Source: Wolbachia endosymbiont of Meromenopon meropis (GTDB lineage: Bacteria > Pseudomonadota > Alphaproteobacteria > Rickettsiales > Anaplasmataceae). Taken from it: a DNA stretch of 64,000 nt. Position numbers and translations under genes: made by a program. The notes under the pieces were generated by a model that searched no databases, had not been told where the DNA came from, and saw nothing but the letters and a program-made list of their open reading frames with translations. The stretch is from the NCBI GenBank assembly GCA_029784595.1, contig JAJETZ010000001.1, forward strand, positions 251,645-315,644, in the 5' to 3' direction. Shown here one piece after another: positions 61,828 to 64,000 of this stretch; positions within the stretch are counted from its first letter, which is position 1; each line of letters begins with the position of its first letter.

Positions 61828-61914
61828 TGCGGACAAAGGGATTTGAACCCCCACGAGAGAAAATCTCTCATCAGGACCTAAACCTGACACGTCTACCAAT
61901 TTCGCCATGTCCGC
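61828..61914 (-). tRNA. tRNA-Leu (anticodon TAG)
   Basis: On the minus strand the acceptor GCGGACA pairs with TGTCCGC and the D arm is GGCGAAATTGGTAGACG. The anticodon stem-loop is TCAGG-TTTAGGT-CCTGA with TAG. A long variable arm (GATGAGAGATTTTCTCTCG) marks it as class II, and the T arm contains GGTTCAAATCC. The discriminator is A and CCA is not encoded. It lies 153 bases upstream of tig on the same strand. Confidence 0.97.
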
Positions 61915-62089
61915 GCTATTTTTTAGCAGCCTACTGTCTAAATAAATTGTTCTTAATCGAGGCTATGATTGTAAATATTATCTAGTAAAAACTCAAGACC
62001 TAAGGTTACACAACAACCTTATATAGTATTTACATAAGCAAAAAAGCTGATTAGCATGCTTAATGTAAAATTAAAATTTTAAATAAAAA

Positions 62090-62680
62090 ATGAGAATAAG
62101 AACAAGTTTTTTACTTGGATTTTTTTTGATTACGCAAAGTTGCTGTACACCGCTAATAATAGGTGGCGTGGCGATAACGGCAACAGCAATAACAACACAA
62201 GATAAATCTTTAGGAAATCTTGTCGATGATGCAGCCATGACAATTAAAATCAATAAGGAACTTCTAAAACATGGACTATTCTCATCTATAAAAGTCAAAA
62301 TAAGCGAAGGAAGAGTATTATTAATTGGGAATGTTGATAGCTATGAAAAACAAGTTAAAGCAGAGAAAATAGCTTGGCAACAAAAAGAAGCTAAAGAGGT
62401 AATAAATGAAATAAAAGTAATACCAATAAAAACAGCTTCTATATTTGATGCTGCTATGGACAGCATGATAACTGCGGAAATAAGAACAAGACTTTTAGGA
62501 AAAAGAAATATTAAATCTATTAATTATAGCGTTAATACGCTTGATAGAATTGTTTATTTGATAGGTATAGCTCAAAATAAAGCAGAATTACAAGCTGTAA
62601 TAGCAATTACAAAAAAAGTAAAAGGAGTAAAACAGGTTGTAAGTTATGTACGCTACAAACATAGCAAATTACGTCATTAA
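62090..62680 (+). CDS. Lipoprotein with two BON domains (OsmY/DolP-like)
   Basis: A predicted envelope lipoprotein of 196 residues. The N-terminal signal (SFLLGFFLITQSC) ends in a lipobox-like site with Cys18 or Cys19. Two BON domains follow, about 45-106 (TIKINKELLKHGLFSSIKVKISEGRVLLIGNV) and about 118-187 (ITAEIRTRLLGKRNIKSINY). BON domains bind phospholipid and help keep the outer membrane intact, as in E. coli DolP and OsmY. That function is carried over from the family, not shown here. It is divergent from tRNA-Leu and has no operon partner; no Shine-Dalgarno sequence is visible. Confidence 0.85.
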   Translation: MRIRTSFLLGFFLITQSCCTPLIIGGVAITATAITTQDKSLGNLVDDAAMTIKINKELLKHGLFSSIKVKISEGRVLLIGNVDSYEKQVKAEKIAWQQKEAKEVINEIKVIPIKTASIFDAAMDSMITAEIRTRLLGKRNIKSINYSVNTLDRIVYLIGIAQNKAELQAVIAITKKVKGVKQVVSYVRYKHSKLRH

Positions 62681-63689
62681 ATCTTGATGATTGAGTTCAA
62701 ATAGGATTTTTATCCTATTTTAATTACCTAAATAAGGTATTGTATAGAATTTAAAAAGATTGAAAGTATTAATTTGATAAATTGAAAGCATACTCTTTGA
62801 GAGAGTGATACTGCATTTATATCAGTAATATGGATGCAAAACAATAATCATAATGGCGCCCCCTTATTTCTATAAATAGATCTTATATATACCAGAGATA
62901 AATTGGCCAATTATTTTTAATAAAATAATCTTAGTATTAAAAATGTACATTTCTTATATTCTTATGCATTAAATTAAGATATTTTACGAATATAAATCAA
63001 GTGGATACTATTAGGTGTAATAAAAGCAGAGTATCAGAGATATTCTATATATAGATGCAATATTTATAAAGAACAATTTTAAAGATTAATTTATTAAGTT
63101 AACTTTCTGAAACTAACTATAACAACTCATTAACTGCTGAAAGAACACATTACAATTTAGAGATTTTTCACATGACGCAGTAGAGAATTACTTTAACAGT
63201 ATTGATATTTAAAAAAGAATGACACAATAAAATGCAAGATGCAATTATTGCGTATTCAGATAGTACTTGAATCTAATTTTACCAAAACATCTACACATTA
63301 TTGATAGCTTCACAAGAAGTTTGTAAAAGCACAGAGATCATAAGAAACGAAAACTTATTATTTGAATACAGAACATTAGCTGAAATAAGACTAAACAAGT
63401 CTCAAAAAATGCAAAAATCTACACTCATCTAAGCATTTCGTAAAATGAATCAAATACCAAAATTTGATAGAAATTAAAACATACAACAAAAAAATTTATC
63501 AAAGGTTAAAATAAAAAATCCAAATACTTGTTTCAAAACGATGTCTGAACTAATTTTTCACAAAATTGAAACGCACTGCACTTACAATAAGCAATTCAGA
63601 TCAATAAACGGCTAAATACACTTATATTATTTTCTTAAAGAAAACCTTCAAAAATAAATTCTCAAAAAAGCGAATTTTTATTCATTATT
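62681..63689. other. 1-kb AT-rich intergenic region
   Basis: This is a convergent gap between the BON lipoprotein gene and murG. No gene, RNA or strong hairpin with a T-run was seen. Confidence 0.4.
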
Positions 63690-64000
63690 TCAATATTTCA
63701 ACTCTTGAGTAATCATTTTAACAAATTTAGTTACTCCACTTCTTATTCCTATTTTCTTAGTATTATTAGCCATATCACGCAATTTTTGACTATTTTGTAA
63801 TAGATCAATCAGCAGTTCTTTCATTTTTTTTTTCGTTTCTCTGTTTTGCTCAACAATCACAGCCGCTCCAAAATCTTTGATATACCTTGCGTTATAAAAT
63901 TGATGACCATCCTTTGAGTAAGGATAGGGAATATATACAGCTGGACGCTCGGCAAGAGTGATTTCCGCTATTGAAGTTGCTCCCGCTCTGCTAACGATCA
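63690..64000 (-). CDS. murG: MurG glycosyltransferase, C-terminal part (cut by the window edge)
   Basis: UDP-GlcNAc transferase that completes lipid II for peptidoglycan. Only the last 102 codons lie in the window; the rest continues past its right edge. The visible part begins IVSRAGATSIAEITLAER, the diagnostic donor-binding segment, then PAVYIPYPYSKDGHQFYNA (the family P-x-P-x-A-x3-HQxxNA motif) and a helical tail ending EL-K-Y before TGA. With glmU and murJ it supports a retained peptidoglycan precursor pathway. Confidence 0.9.
   Translation of the reverse strand, partial: IVSRAGATSIAEITLAERPAVYIPYPYSKDGHQFYNARYIKDFGAAVIVEQNRETKKKMKELLIDLLQNSQKLRDMANNTKKIGIRSGVTKFVKMITQELKY

Overview
The window looks like chromosomal DNA of an obligate intracellular alphaproteobacterium of the order Rickettsiales, most likely family Anaplasmataceae and Ehrlichia-like. 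It is very AT-rich by inspection. Recognisable genes cover only about 63% of it. The genes are ordinary single-copy housekeeping genes, separated by long AT-rich gaps of 0.6 to 3 kb that hold few or no open frames. Riboflavin synthase, dihydroorotase and CTP synthase (pathways that Rickettsia lacks) together with a low coding density fit Ehrlichia or a close relative better than Rickettsia or Wolbachia. The genus is inference. No insertion sequence, phage, CRISPR array or rRNA was seen.

Layout. 0-13 kb: ribE(-), pheS-glmU(+), tRNA-Lys(+), def-udg(-), ftsA(+) and hemB(+), separated by large gaps. 13-19 kb: a minus-strand run of a degenerate pgpA-like gene, glyQ, glyS and uvrC, closed by a good intrinsic terminator. 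20-31 kb: a secreted phospholipase-D-type protein, the envelope pair murJ-asmA, a membrane-anchored Ulp1/C48 protease (a eukaryote-like deubiquitinase/deSUMOylase fold and the best effector candidate here), and nuoF. 31-44 kb: an MFS transporter, secG-pyrG-tadA, a small membrane protein of unknown function, mnmE-tRNA-Ser, a SurA-like chaperone, pyrC, and a coiled-coil membrane protein with three 21-residue repeats. 43-52 kb: rplY-pth, a 3.1-kb desert, then a perfect sigma-70 promoter driving rplU-rpmA-tRNA-Ile(-metK), and coxC. 52-64 kb: ligA, surE, the proteostasis cluster tRNA-Leu-tig-clpP-clpX-lon, a two-BON-domain lipoprotein, and the 3' end of murG.

How the genes work together. They cover translation (pheS, glyQS, def, tadA, mnmE, pth, rplY, rplU, rpmA, four tRNAs), protein quality control (tig, clpPX, lon, surA-like), DNA repair (uvrC, udg, ligA), division and peptidoglycan precursor handling (ftsA, glmU, murJ, murG), respiration and haem (nuoF, coxC, hemB), and nucleotide and cofactor synthesis (pyrC, pyrG, ribE, metK). 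The accessory component is small: the Ulp1-like protease, the 21-residue-repeat membrane protein, the PLD-like protein, the 63-residue membrane protein and the degenerate PgpA. The most unusual items are the membrane-anchored Ulp1-type protease, the PgpA homologue that has lost nearly all its catalytic residues, the 3 x 21-residue repeat protein, and the rpmA stop codon that directly abuts the tRNA-Ile.
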